Shown here: positions 6,976 to 12,198 of the stretch, in pieces | How the letters are laid out: each line of letters opens with the position of its first letter | Numbering within the stretch: the first letter of the stretch is position 1 | Source: Dehalococcoidia bacterium SM23_28_2 | GTDB taxonomy: Bacteria; Chloroflexota; Dehalococcoidia; SM23-28-2 | NCBI GenBank assembly: GCA_001303545.1 | Contig: LJUA01000038.1 | Location: 1 to 12,198, forward strand | Length of the DNA stretch: 12,198 nucleotides | Direction of reading: 5' to 3' | Translations under genes and position numbers: made by a program | The notes under the pieces: generated by a model | The model's database searches: none | What the model was told of the DNA's origin: nothing | The model's input: the letters and a program-made list of their open reading frames with translations, nothing else

Positions 6976-8655
6976 TCAATCTTTAAAGACGGCACCCCTG
7001 CTGGCGCTTGTTACAGACTGGGCGTAGCGTTTTAGATATCCGCTATCGATCTTGGGCTCGAAGGGGGGCAGAGCGGCCAGGCGCGCCTCGATCTCCCCCT
7101 GGCTGAGGGCGGTATCCAGGCGCTGGTCGGCGATGTCGATGATCACCTCATCGCCGTCCTGGAGGGCGGCGATCGGGCCGCCATCTGCTGCCTCCGGCGA
7201 CACGTGACCGATGGCAGCGCCGCGCGTGGCGCCCGAGAAGCGGCCGTCGGTGATCAGGGCCACCTTGTCGTCCGCCCCCATGCCCGAGATGATGGAGGTA
7301 GGTGAGAGCATCTCCGGCATGCCCGGGCCGCCCATGGGCCCCTCGTAGCGCAGGACGATCACGTCTCCCTCGTGGAAGTGGCCATCGAGCAGGGCCTGGA
7401 CACATTCCTCCTCGGAGTCAAAGCAACGGGCCGGCCCGCGATGGCGCATCATCTGGGGGGCCACCGCCGACGACTTGACTACCGCCCCCTCCGGCGCCAG
7501 GTTGCCGAAGAGGACAGTCAGGCCGCCCCGGGGCGAGTGGGGCTCGGCGAACGGGCGGATCACTTCCCGGTCGGCCACCTCAGCATCGGCGATGTTCTCA
7601 GCCACCGTCTCGCCGGTGACCGTGGGCACCTTCGTGTGCAGCACCGACTTCAGCTCTTTCATGACGGCCGCGATGCCGCCAGCCCGATGAAGGTCCTCTA
7701 CGTGGTGGGGCCCCGCCGGGCTCAGGCGACACAACTGGGGTGTGCCGGCGCTGATCTCGTTCACCATGTTCAGGGGGAAGTCCGCCTTCGCCTCGTGAGC
7801 GATGGCCATGAGGTGCAGTATGGAGTTGGTGCTCCCTCCCAGAGCCGTATCCACCGCCAGCGCGTTCCAGATGCCATCGGGGGTCACCATTCGCCGCGGC
7901 CTCAGGTCATCCTCAAGGACCTGCATCACCTGGGCGCCGGCCTCCTTGGCCAGGCGGATGCGGCCAGAGTCCACAGCGGGGATGGTGCCGTTGCCGGGCA
8001 GGGCCAGCCCTAGAACCTCGGTGACGCAGTTCATGGTGTTGGCGGTGAACATGCCGGCGCAGGAGCCGCAGGTGGGACAGGCCGCCTCCTCCAGCCGACT
8101 CAGCTCCTCCTCGGACAGATTTCCCTTGCTCACCATGCCCACTGCCTCGAAGACGGTGTTCAGGTCCACAGCCTTGTCCTGCCACCGGCCGGCCAGCATC
8201 GGCCCGCCGGAGACGAAGATGCAGGGCAGGTTCAGTCGCACCGCCGCCATAAGCATTCCCGGCACGATCTTGTCGCAGTTGGTGACGAACACCAGGGCGT
8301 CGAAGGCGTGGGCGATCGCCATGCACTCCACGCCATCGGCGATGACCTCCCGGCTGGCCAGGCTGTAACGCATGCCGATGTGGCCCATGGCGATGCCGTC
8401 GCCCACGGCGGGGACGTTCACCTCGAAGGGAGTGCCGCCAGCGCTGCGCACGCCGGCCTTGACTGCCTCGGCGACCTGGCGCAGGTGGATGTGGCCGGGG
8501 ATGATCTCGTTGTAGCTGTTGACGATGCCGATAAAGGGCTGGTTAATCTCCTTGTCGGTGAGGCCCAGAGAGCGCAACAGCGACCTTTGGGGCGCCCGTT
8601 CCATGCCCTTCTTTACCTTGTCGCTTGTCAAGACAGGCCTAGCAGTCGCTGTCAT
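6976..8655 (-). CDS. ilvD: Dihydroxy-acid dehydratase
   Basis: IlvD dehydrates 2,3-dihydroxy acids to the keto-acid precursors of valine, leucine and isoleucine. The 559-aa protein shows NCDKIVPGMLMA (126-137), CPTCGSCAGMFTANTMNC (193-210), GGSTN (273-277) and the GRFSGATRG segment (471-479). The first Fe-S position reads NSYNEIIPGHIHL, i.e. PGH as in the E. coli [4Fe-4S] enzyme, not the PCN of plant-type [2Fe-2S] enzymes; an oxygen-sensitive cluster is therefore the better guess. It is the first structural gene after the T-box leader. GGAGGAG stands about 10 nt before the ATG. The stop is TGA at 6976-6978. No lesion is seen. Confidence 0.97.
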   Translation of the reverse strand: MTATARPVLTSDKVKKGMERAPQRSLLRSLGLTDKEINQPFIGIVNSYNEIIPGHIHLRQVAEAVKAGVRSAGGTPFEVNVPAVGDGIAMGHIGMRYSLASREVIADGVECMAIAHAFDALVFVTNCDKIVPGMLMAAVRLNLPCIFVSGGPMLAGRWQDKAVDLNTVFEAVGMVSKGNLSEEELSRLEEAACPTCGSCAGMFTANTMNCVTEVLGLALPGNGTIPAVDSGRIRLAKEAGAQVMQVLEDDLRPRRMVTPDGIWNALAVDTALGGSTNSILHLMAIAHEAKADFPLNMVNEISAGTPQLCRLSPAGPHHVEDLHRAGGIAAVMKELKSVLHTKVPTVTGETVAENIADAEVADREVIRPFAEPHSPRGGLTVLFGNLAPEGAVVKSSAVAPQMMRHRGPARCFDSEEECVQALLDGHFHEGDVIVLRYEGPMGGPGMPEMLSPTSIISGMGADDKVALITDGRFSGATRGAAIGHVSPEAADGGPIAALQDGDEVIIDIADQRLDTALSQGEIEARLAALPPFEPKIDSGYLKRYAQSVTSASRGAVFKD

Positions 8656-8692
8656 GGCTCATATTCTCCTCCAGAGCGGCGACCCGCCCCGG

Positions 8693-8730
8693 CCAAAACG
8701 ACCGATCCCGTCCCCTGAAGGGACGGGATC
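8693..8730 (-). terminator. Second T-box terminator
   Basis: A perfect 11-bp stem (GATCCCGTCCC at 8704-8714 with 8720-8730) has a 5-nt loop and is followed in the minus-strand RNA by GGTCGTTTTGG. The stem is strong and the U-run short (four). It ends about 40 nt before the ilvD start. Confidence 0.85.
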
Positions 8731-8758
8731 ATACAGGAATCCTCGCGGTACCACCCTT
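8718..8758 (-). promoter_or_regulatory. Second T-box antiterminator
   Basis: The minus strand reads AAGGGTGGTACCGCG at 8744-8758, a perfect match to the canonical T-box. AAGGG pairs with CCCTT at 8718-8722, and GCG with CGU next to it (8723-8725). The pairing partner overlaps the terminator 2 arm and loop. A short GCCAG/CTGGC hairpin sits just upstream (about 8769-8786 region). No second Stem I or specifier fits between the two switches. Confidence 0.85.
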
Positions 8759-8790
8759 CTTCGTCCGCCAGGTTAGCTCTGGCAGCACCC

Positions 8791-8833
8791 TAAATTACAA
8801 ATCCCGCCCCAAAAGGGATCCCGCTGGGGCGGG
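8791..8833 (-). terminator. First T-box terminator
   Basis: An 8-bp perfect GC stem (CCCGCCCC/GGGGCGGG, 8803-8810 with 8826-8833) has a 15-nt loop and is followed in the minus-strand RNA by ATTTGTAATTTA. The U-tract is interrupted, so it may be leakier than terminator 2. Confidence 0.75.
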
Positions 8834-8850
8834 GACGGTGCCACCCTTCT
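8811..8850 (-). promoter_or_regulatory. First T-box antiterminator
   Basis: The minus strand reads AGAAGGGTGGCACCG at 8836-8850, the T-box consensus with CACC in the bulge. The AAGGG strand (8844-8848) can pair with CCCTT at 8813-8817, enclosing the UGGCACC bulge and a CCCGC/GCGGG inner helix. Forming it uses sequence needed by terminator 1, so the two are mutually exclusive. The bulge UGGC would pair with the tRNA acceptor NCCA end. Confidence 0.8.
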
Positions 8851-9057
8851 TCTCCAACCTACCGGAGCTCTCTAAGCGCTGTAACGGGCGCCCCCGACCA
8901 GACCTACCGAGATACGCAAGAAGCTCGGCCTGACGGCTCTGGGGCGAGTTCGAGGCTCCTTTGCTACCGGGCTCTCACCTTGTCCCCGGTTCTCTTGAGC
9001 AGGGAGAAGCCTCTACTACTCCCCTTCCTCGCCTTTTCAACTTTGGTTGTGAGCGCC

Positions 9058-9086
9058 ATTCTAGCAACCAAAATTCACAGTGTCAA
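9058..9086 (-). promoter_or_regulatory. Sigma70-type promoter of the ilv-leu operon
   Basis: Reading the minus strand there is TTGACA (9081-9086, perfect -35), a 17-bp spacer, then TAGAAT (9058-9063, one mismatch to TATAAT). Transcription should start near 9050, about 17 nt before Stem I, with a small CAAC/GTTG hairpin (9038-9049) at the 5' end. The -35 lies inside the last codons of the small upstream ORF. Confidence 0.88.
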
Positions 9087-9353
9087 GCAACATTGCTCAG
9101 TTTCTTTGCCGGTCTCCTTCATTGCCGAGATTTTCCGGGCGAGCGAATATCGGCTTCTGCGGGCGACGATGCCCCAGGCGTCCACCAGCCAGGCCAGCGG
9201 CCCCATCGCGTGCAGGAGGCCGGTGTAGGTGGCCTCGCCGCGGATGATGTGGCAGGCGAGGCGCCAGAGGCGGTCGCTATGCTGGACTGCGAGCGTGTAG
9301 GGGTATGGCGCGTGGTGGGGGCCGGCCCCCACCACGATGGCGTCGTAGTCCAT
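9075..9353 (-). pseudogene. Probable remnant of an FAD-dependent oxidoreductase gene (92 codons)
   Basis: The ORF begins MDYDAIVVGAGP, a textbook start of a Rossmann FAD-binding oxidoreductase (DxxVVGAGxxG). After residue 12 it no longer continues as such: the expected next glycine and beta-alpha-beta fold are absent, and the rest (HHAPYPYTLAVQHSDRLWRL... to LARKISAMKE) I cannot assign. The change falls inside a perfect 26-bp palindrome (9311-9336). The simplest reading is a large internal deletion that joined the start of a flavoprotein gene to another segment, perhaps its own C-terminus. It starts 11 nt after the PH-domain gene, has no clear Shine-Dalgarno, and its end overlaps the ilv-leu promoter. 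It could instead be a real small protein with a chance FAD-like start. Confidence 0.45.
9311..9336. repeat. Perfect 26-bp palindrome
   Basis: Positions 9311-9323 are the exact reverse complement of 9324-9336; the core is GGGGGCCGGCCCCC flanked by CGTGGT/ACCACG. There is no loop, so it is a symmetric dyad rather than a hairpin with spacer. It lies where the 92-codon ORF stops resembling a flavoprotein. It may be a rearrangement junction, an assembly join, or chance in GC-rich sequence. Confidence 0.8.
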
Positions 9354-9364
9354 GAAGAACCAGG

Positions 9365-10264
9365 CTAGGTGACGGCGATGGCCGCCGCAACCCAGAAGAG
9401 GCTCTGGATCAGGATCGCTCCCGCAAACAGCAGGTAGGAGGCCGCTCGCTCCCACTTGTGGACGGCCAGGCCGGCCGCCAGGCTGACCGCCAGCAGCGCG
9501 AGGGCGGTGACAGGGATCTGCAGCACTTCTCTCTTGGGTTGGAGGTCGGTCTGGCCCAGGGGTGGGAAGGCCAGGTTTAGCTGGTCGGCGAGACCGGGAT
9601 ATATGGCGAAGACGAACCCGAACAGGGCAACGTTGGCCAGCACGGCGATGACGGCCAGCGCCTGCCCGCATCGGTCCAGCCAGAAGGGGTGTGTCGCCAC
9701 CAGGGGATGCTCAGCCCTTTGCCTTGGCGCTTCCTCCTCTGCCTCCGCTGGTTGAGGGCGCTGGAGGCGTTGCATCTCCATCGTGAAGCGGACGCTGTTC
9801 TCGGGCGAGATGGCGTAGGAGCCGGACGGCGTGACGATGTAGATCACCTCCCAGGCCAACTGATGGGTGGAGTAGAACAGAACCTCGCCGATGCCCACCA
9901 CGCTGGCTTTCCCCACGTGGTAGCCCCACCAGTTGACCCCTCGGATCTCCAGAAAGCGCGCCTCCCGACCGGGGACACACCGCTCGATCTGGCTCAGAGG
10001 GATGACCTGGCGGACAAGCCCCCAGCGTATCGATAGGCCCTTTTCATCGAGCGCGTAGCTCATGGTGAAGCAGGCATATGTCCAGTAGGCGAAGATGGCT
10101 GCCAGGGCGAGGAGGAAGAAGGCGACCGCGAAGGCCAGGAACTTCGCCGCCGAGATTGCCCAATCGCTGGCGAAGGCCATCAGCAGGGCTGCCAGGATAA
10201 GGGCCAGGGCAACTATCACGGCGCCGGTGGCCGTGCCGATCAGACGAGAAGGACGGTAGATCAC
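9365..10264 (-). CDS. Membrane protein with bacterial PH domain (bPH_5-like)
   Basis: A 299-aa integral membrane protein. Hydrophobic segments lie at about 8-31, 37-62, 198-222, 250-268 and 273-296. Between the second and third is a soluble domain (about 66-168) reading YALDEKGLSIRWGLVRQVIPLSQIERC, then GYHVGKASVVGIGEVLFYST and YAISPENSVRF. This pattern matches bacterial PH domains of the PF10882 type, in which G-x-G and the ending ISPE..F are typical. A Glu-rich linker (about 172-185) follows. The start is GTG at 10264, the first usable start in frame after an in-frame stop; GGAGG lies about 13 nt upstream, so initiation may be weak or coupled to ilvE, which ends 23 nt before. Function unknown; no direct link to amino-acid synthesis is visible. 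Confidence 0.85.
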   Translation of the reverse strand: MIYRPSRLIGTATGAVIVALALILAALLMAFASDWAISAAKFLAFAVAFFLLALAAIFAYWTYACFTMSYALDEKGLSIRWGLVRQVIPLSQIERCVPGREARFLEIRGVNWWGYHVGKASVVGIGEVLFYSTHQLAWEVIYIVTPSGSYAISPENSVRFTMEMQRLQRPQPAEAEEEAPRQRAEHPLVATHPFWLDRCGQALAVIAVLANVALFGFVFAIYPGLADQLNLAFPPLGQTDLQPKREVLQIPVTALALLAVSLAAGLAVHKWERAASYLLFAGAILIQSLFWVAAAIAVT

Positions 10265-10287
10265 CGGGGCGACAACGCCTCCATCTT

Positions 10288-11214
10288 CTATCTAGCGATG
10301 TGACAGGGTGTGCACCAGTGAGCGTACTTGCCGTTCTTGCCGCGCATCACGTCGAAGTAGAGGCGCTGGAGCTCGGCGGTGATCGGCCCCCGTTTGCCAT
10401 CGCCGACGGGCCGATGGTCGATCTCGATCACCGGCGTCACGTGGGCGGCCGTGCCCGTCATGAAGCACTCGTCGGCCAGGTAGAGCTCGCTGCGGTCGAT
10501 CGGCCGCTCGATGGTCTCGATAGCCAGTTCCTCGCGGCCCAGGGTGATGACAGTGTCGCGGGTTATGCCCATCAGGATGTTGGACCAGGAGGGAGGAGTG
10601 ATGAGGCGGCCTCCCTGGACGATGAAGATGTTCTCGCCGCTGCCCTCCGACACGTGGCCGTCCTCGTTGAGCATGATCGCCTCGTCGTAGCCGTGCTCTA
10701 TCGCCTCCGTCTTGGCCAGCGCTGAGTTCACGTAGATGCCGTTGACCTTGGCCCGGGCTGGGATGCTCGTATCCTCTATCCGCCGCCAGGAAGAGGTGCC
10801 GCAGCGGGCCCCCTTCTCGATGTCCAGATAGGGCCCGAAGGGGATAATGAAGATCAGGAAATCGTCTTCCAGATCGTGGAGGCGCACGCCCAGCGCCTTG
10901 GCGCTCTTGTAGGCGACAGGGCGAATGTACACGTCCTCCTGGTAGCCGCACATCTCCACCAGCCGCACGGTGATGTCGCACAGCTCTTCGATGCTGTAGG
11001 GGAGCTCGATCTTGAGGACGCGGCAGCTCTGGTGCAGGCGCCGGTAGTGGTCGGCCAGGCGGAATATGTAGGCCTGCTTTTCCTCCTCGTTCCAGTTGCC
11101 ACGGATCCCCTCGAACACAGCGGTTCCGTAGTTGAAGGCGTGGGTCATTACGCTGATGTTGGCCTCAGCCAGGGGAACGAATTCCTTCTGGAAGTAGGCA
11201 TACGGCGTAACCAT
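10288..11214 (-). CDS. ilvE: Branched-chain amino acid aminotransferase
   Basis: IlvE is a fold-type IV PLP enzyme that transfers an amino group between glutamate and the branched-chain keto acids, the last step for Val, Leu and Ile. The 308-aa length is normal. Visible motifs are HAFNYGTAVFEGIRG (25-39), the PLP lysine in IPARAKVNGIYVNSALAKTEA (Lys156), SEGSGENIF (189-197) and the phosphate-binding TGTAAHVTPV (253-262). The C-terminus WCTPCH has a CxxCH pattern, surely chance in a cytoplasmic enzyme. An in-frame extension to 11706 exists, but the ATG at 11214 has AAAGGAG 10 nt upstream and a TATAAT box just beyond, and gives the standard start. It heads a separate minus-strand unit (ilvE, PH protein, remnant ORF) reading toward the T-box operon. 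Confidence 0.95.
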   Translation of the reverse strand: MVTPYAYFQKEFVPLAEANISVMTHAFNYGTAVFEGIRGNWNEEEKQAYIFRLADHYRRLHQSCRVLKIELPYSIEELCDITVRLVEMCGYQEDVYIRPVAYKSAKALGVRLHDLEDDFLIFIIPFGPYLDIEKGARCGTSSWRRIEDTSIPARAKVNGIYVNSALAKTEAIEHGYDEAIMLNEDGHVSEGSGENIFIVQGGRLITPPSWSNILMGITRDTVITLGREELAIETIERPIDRSELYLADECFMTGTAAHVTPVIEIDHRPVGDGKRGPITAELQRLYFDVMRGKNGKYAHWCTPCHIAR

Positions 11215-11248
11215 AGCGAAAACGCTCCTTTCGAGGGGAGTTGCGCCT

Positions 11249-11276
11249 ATTATAGCAGCCTGGGTAATGAACACAA
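11249..11276 (-). promoter_or_regulatory. Putative ilvE promoter
   Basis: A perfect TATAAT (11249-11254, minus strand) sits 34 nt upstream of the ilvE ATG. The best -35 is TTGTGT (11271-11276) at 16-bp spacing, matching only in TTG. No T-box or other leader fits in the short 5' region, so ilvE looks separately regulated from the ilv-leu operon. Confidence 0.6.
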
Positions 11277-11307
11277 GTGGCGAGAGGGTGTCCCCTCCTC
11301 GCCTCCA

Positions 11308-11337
11308 TTGACCCTGACTGGCTGCGGGCGCTATCTT
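11308..11337 (+). promoter_or_regulatory. Weak putative promoter for the MBL gene
   Basis: On the plus strand TTGACC (11308-11313) is followed at 18 bp by TATCTT (11332-11337). The match is modest and the spacing not ideal. It lies in the 163-bp divergent gap between ilvE and the plus-strand MBL gene. Confidence 0.3.
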
Positions 11338-11377
11338 GGAGAGAGGCGGTTTGCCACCACTATGTAAAGCGCTTGCC

Positions 11378-12137
11378 ATGAAGAACTGGTTTCCCCTCGG
11401 TGAGTTCGAGCTTCTGGTCGTGAGCGATGGCGTCCTCGATCTGGATGCCGGTTCCGTCTTCGGCGTCACCCCCCGCGTGATGTGGGAGCCCCTTGTCGGG
11501 CCCCTCGATGAGGAGTACCGCCTGCCCGTAGGCCTCAACTGCCTTCTGGTGCGAGCCCAGGGCAAGCTGATCCTCATCGAGACGGGCGTGGGCAACAAGG
11601 ACACGCGCATCCCCGCCGGCACCGGCGTCGACCAGGCGGGTACGCTGGTGGAGGACATGGCCCGCCACGGCATTCGGCCCGAAGAGGTGGACATCGTCAT
11701 CAACACCCACCTCCACTTCGACCACTGCGGCTACAACACCACCTACCGCGATGGCAAGCTGGCCCTCACCTTTCCCCGCGCGCGATACGTCCTCCAGAAG
11801 GGCGAATGGGAGGAGGCCAACCACCCCAACGAGCGCACGCGCGCCAGCTACCTTCGCGAGAACCTGGAGCCCCTGGACGGCAGCGGCCAGCTAGAGCTGG
11901 TGGAGGGCGAGGCGGAGGTGGTCAAGGGCGTGCGCATCCTGCCTGCCCCCGGCCACACTGCCCATCATGCCATCGTGGAGGTGGCCTCCGCTGGCCAGAC
12001 GGCCCTGTACATCGGCGACGCGTATCCTGGAGCGAGCGCTAGCCGAGGATCTGTTGCTTGTCGGTGTGCACTGCCCGCCGCCGGGCCTCGGGCGCATGCG
12101 GATGGTGGACGGCAAGCGGAAGTGGGAGGCGCTATGA
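11378..12137 (+). pseudogene. MBL-fold hydrolase with internal deletion/frameshift
   Basis: The first 215 codons from the ATG at 11378 read as a normal MBL-fold hydrolase of the COG0491 / lactonase-like group: an IETGVGNKD segment (67-75), the metal motif HLHFDHCG (111-118), PGHTAHH (191-197) and LYIGDA (210-215). After about position 12019 the frame becomes nonsense (YPGASASRGSV...). The expected C-terminus, RILERALAEDLLLVG then VHCPPPGLGRM and WEAL-stop, is found one base out of phase, ending at TGA 12135-12137. Family members usually have some 25-30 residues between the GD motif and this LLERA segment, so about 80 bp appear lost, with a frame change. The lost frame carries the last metal-ligand His. 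The original frame stays open and runs into gcvT. No clear Shine-Dalgarno precedes the ATG. This is either a true decaying gene or an assembly or sequence error. Confidence 0.75.
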
Positions 12138-12198
12138 GCACCGGTCATGCCTCCAGCCTGCGCCGCACTGCCTTGTACGCCCAGCACGTCGCTCTGGG
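12134..12198 (+). CDS. gcvT: Aminomethyltransferase (glycine cleavage T protein), N-terminus only
   Basis: Twenty-one codons are visible before the window ends: MSTGHASSLRRTALYAQHVAL. The stretch LRRTALYxxHVALG is the characteristic beginning of GcvT, which transfers the aminomethyl carbon of glycine to tetrahydrofolate. The ATG overlaps the TGA of the broken MBL gene's C-terminal frame by 3 nt (ATGA), so the two were probably co-translated when the MBL gene was intact. It is in the same frame as the MBL N-terminal part. The evidence is short but distinctive. Confidence 0.7.
   Translation, partial: MSTGHASSLRRTALYAQHVAL

Larger units (their letters stand above)
8693..9033 (-). ncRNA. Leucine T-box riboswitch with one Stem I and tandem antiterminator/terminator switches
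   Basis: This is the leader RNA of the ilv-leu operon. Stem I is closed by a perfect 6-bp helix, GGCGAG (9028-9033) with CTCGCC (8943-8948). Its 5' side carries GAGTAGTAG, matching the AGUA S-turn of T-boxes; the apical part has an AGAGA...GGTGAGAGCC pattern; its 3' side reads GCC-CTC-GAACTC. The specifier is therefore read as CUC (Leu) at 8952-8954, as in known ilv-leu T-boxes. Stem II/III-like sequence follows, including a CGTTA element, and then two copies of the T-box sequence (8836-8850 and 8744-8758), each with its own terminator. Uncharged tRNA-Leu should bind and favour antitermination. Specifier alternatives one base away cannot be fully excluded, but CTC fits the operon. Confidence 0.92.

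Noticed and set aside
8639..8662. Seven-codon ORF (MSHDSDC) overlapping the ilvD start
   Set aside because: Its Shine-Dalgarno spacing is only about 3 nt, it has no regulatory codons, and it is short enough to be chance.
10291..10305. CxxCH (CTPCH) heme-like motif at the IlvE C-terminus
   Set aside because: There is no signal peptide or cytochrome context; it lies at the end of a cytoplasmic PLP enzyme and is most likely chance.
11215..11706. N-terminal extension of IlvE running into the plus-strand MBL gene
   Set aside because: It is antisense to a recognisable MBL coding region and upstream of a clear promoter and Shine-Dalgarno. The IlvE family starts at the MVTPYAYF segment.
1..12198. 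CRISPR array, tRNA or rRNA gene, insertion sequence, phage or defence genes
   Set aside because: I saw no direct-repeat array, cloverleaf, transposase, terminal inverted repeats or defence-family motif on either strand.

Overview
This window is a GC-rich bacterial branched-chain amino acid locus. Almost everything is on the minus strand, so transcription runs from high to low coordinates. The gene order ilvD-ilvB-ilvN-ilvC-leuA-leuC behind a leucine T-box riboswitch suggests a T-box-using phylum. From remembered gene order I favour Chloroflexota, in or near Dehalococcoidia, but no taxonomic marker is present and this is inference.

Layout from the right. Positions 11378-12198 (+) hold a metallo-beta-lactamase-fold hydrolase gene with an internal lesion, and the first 21 codons of gcvT. 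A divergent intergenic region follows. On the minus strand come ilvE (10288-11214), a membrane protein with a bacterial PH domain (9365-10264), and a 92-codon ORF (9075-9353). That ORF starts like an FAD-binding flavoprotein but changes character at a perfect 26-bp palindrome, so it is probably a gene remnant. A strong sigma70-type promoter (9058-9086) then drives a leader of about 340 nt (8693-9033). The leader has one T-box Stem I, with a CUC (Leu) specifier, but two successive T-box antiterminator/terminator switches. The structural genes ilvD, ilvB, ilvN, ilvC, leuA and leuC follow, and last a COG1237-like MBL hydrolase that leaves the window at position 1. leuB and leuD are not in the window.

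How they work together: IlvB/IlvN make acetolactate or acetohydroxybutyrate, IlvC reduces and isomerises it, IlvD dehydrates the diol to the 2-keto acid, and IlvE transaminates this to Val or Ile. LeuA and LeuC divert 2-ketoisovalerate toward leucine. Uncharged tRNA-Leu should raise expression of the whole operon through the T-box.

The least expected features are these. (1) The T-box switch is duplicated under a single specifier. (2) The ilvC-leuA gap holds a 28-codon ORF whose Leu-Ile-Leu codons form one strand of a perfect 10-bp stem; the other strand overlaps the leuA Shine-Dalgarno, which looks like a second, translational leucine/isoleucine sensor inside the operon. (3) The IlvC cofactor loop lacks the usual Arg/Ser phosphate-binding residues and has a Glu, suggesting NADH use. 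(4) Two genes on the right carry apparent internal deletions, one of which puts an MBL gene in frame with gcvT.
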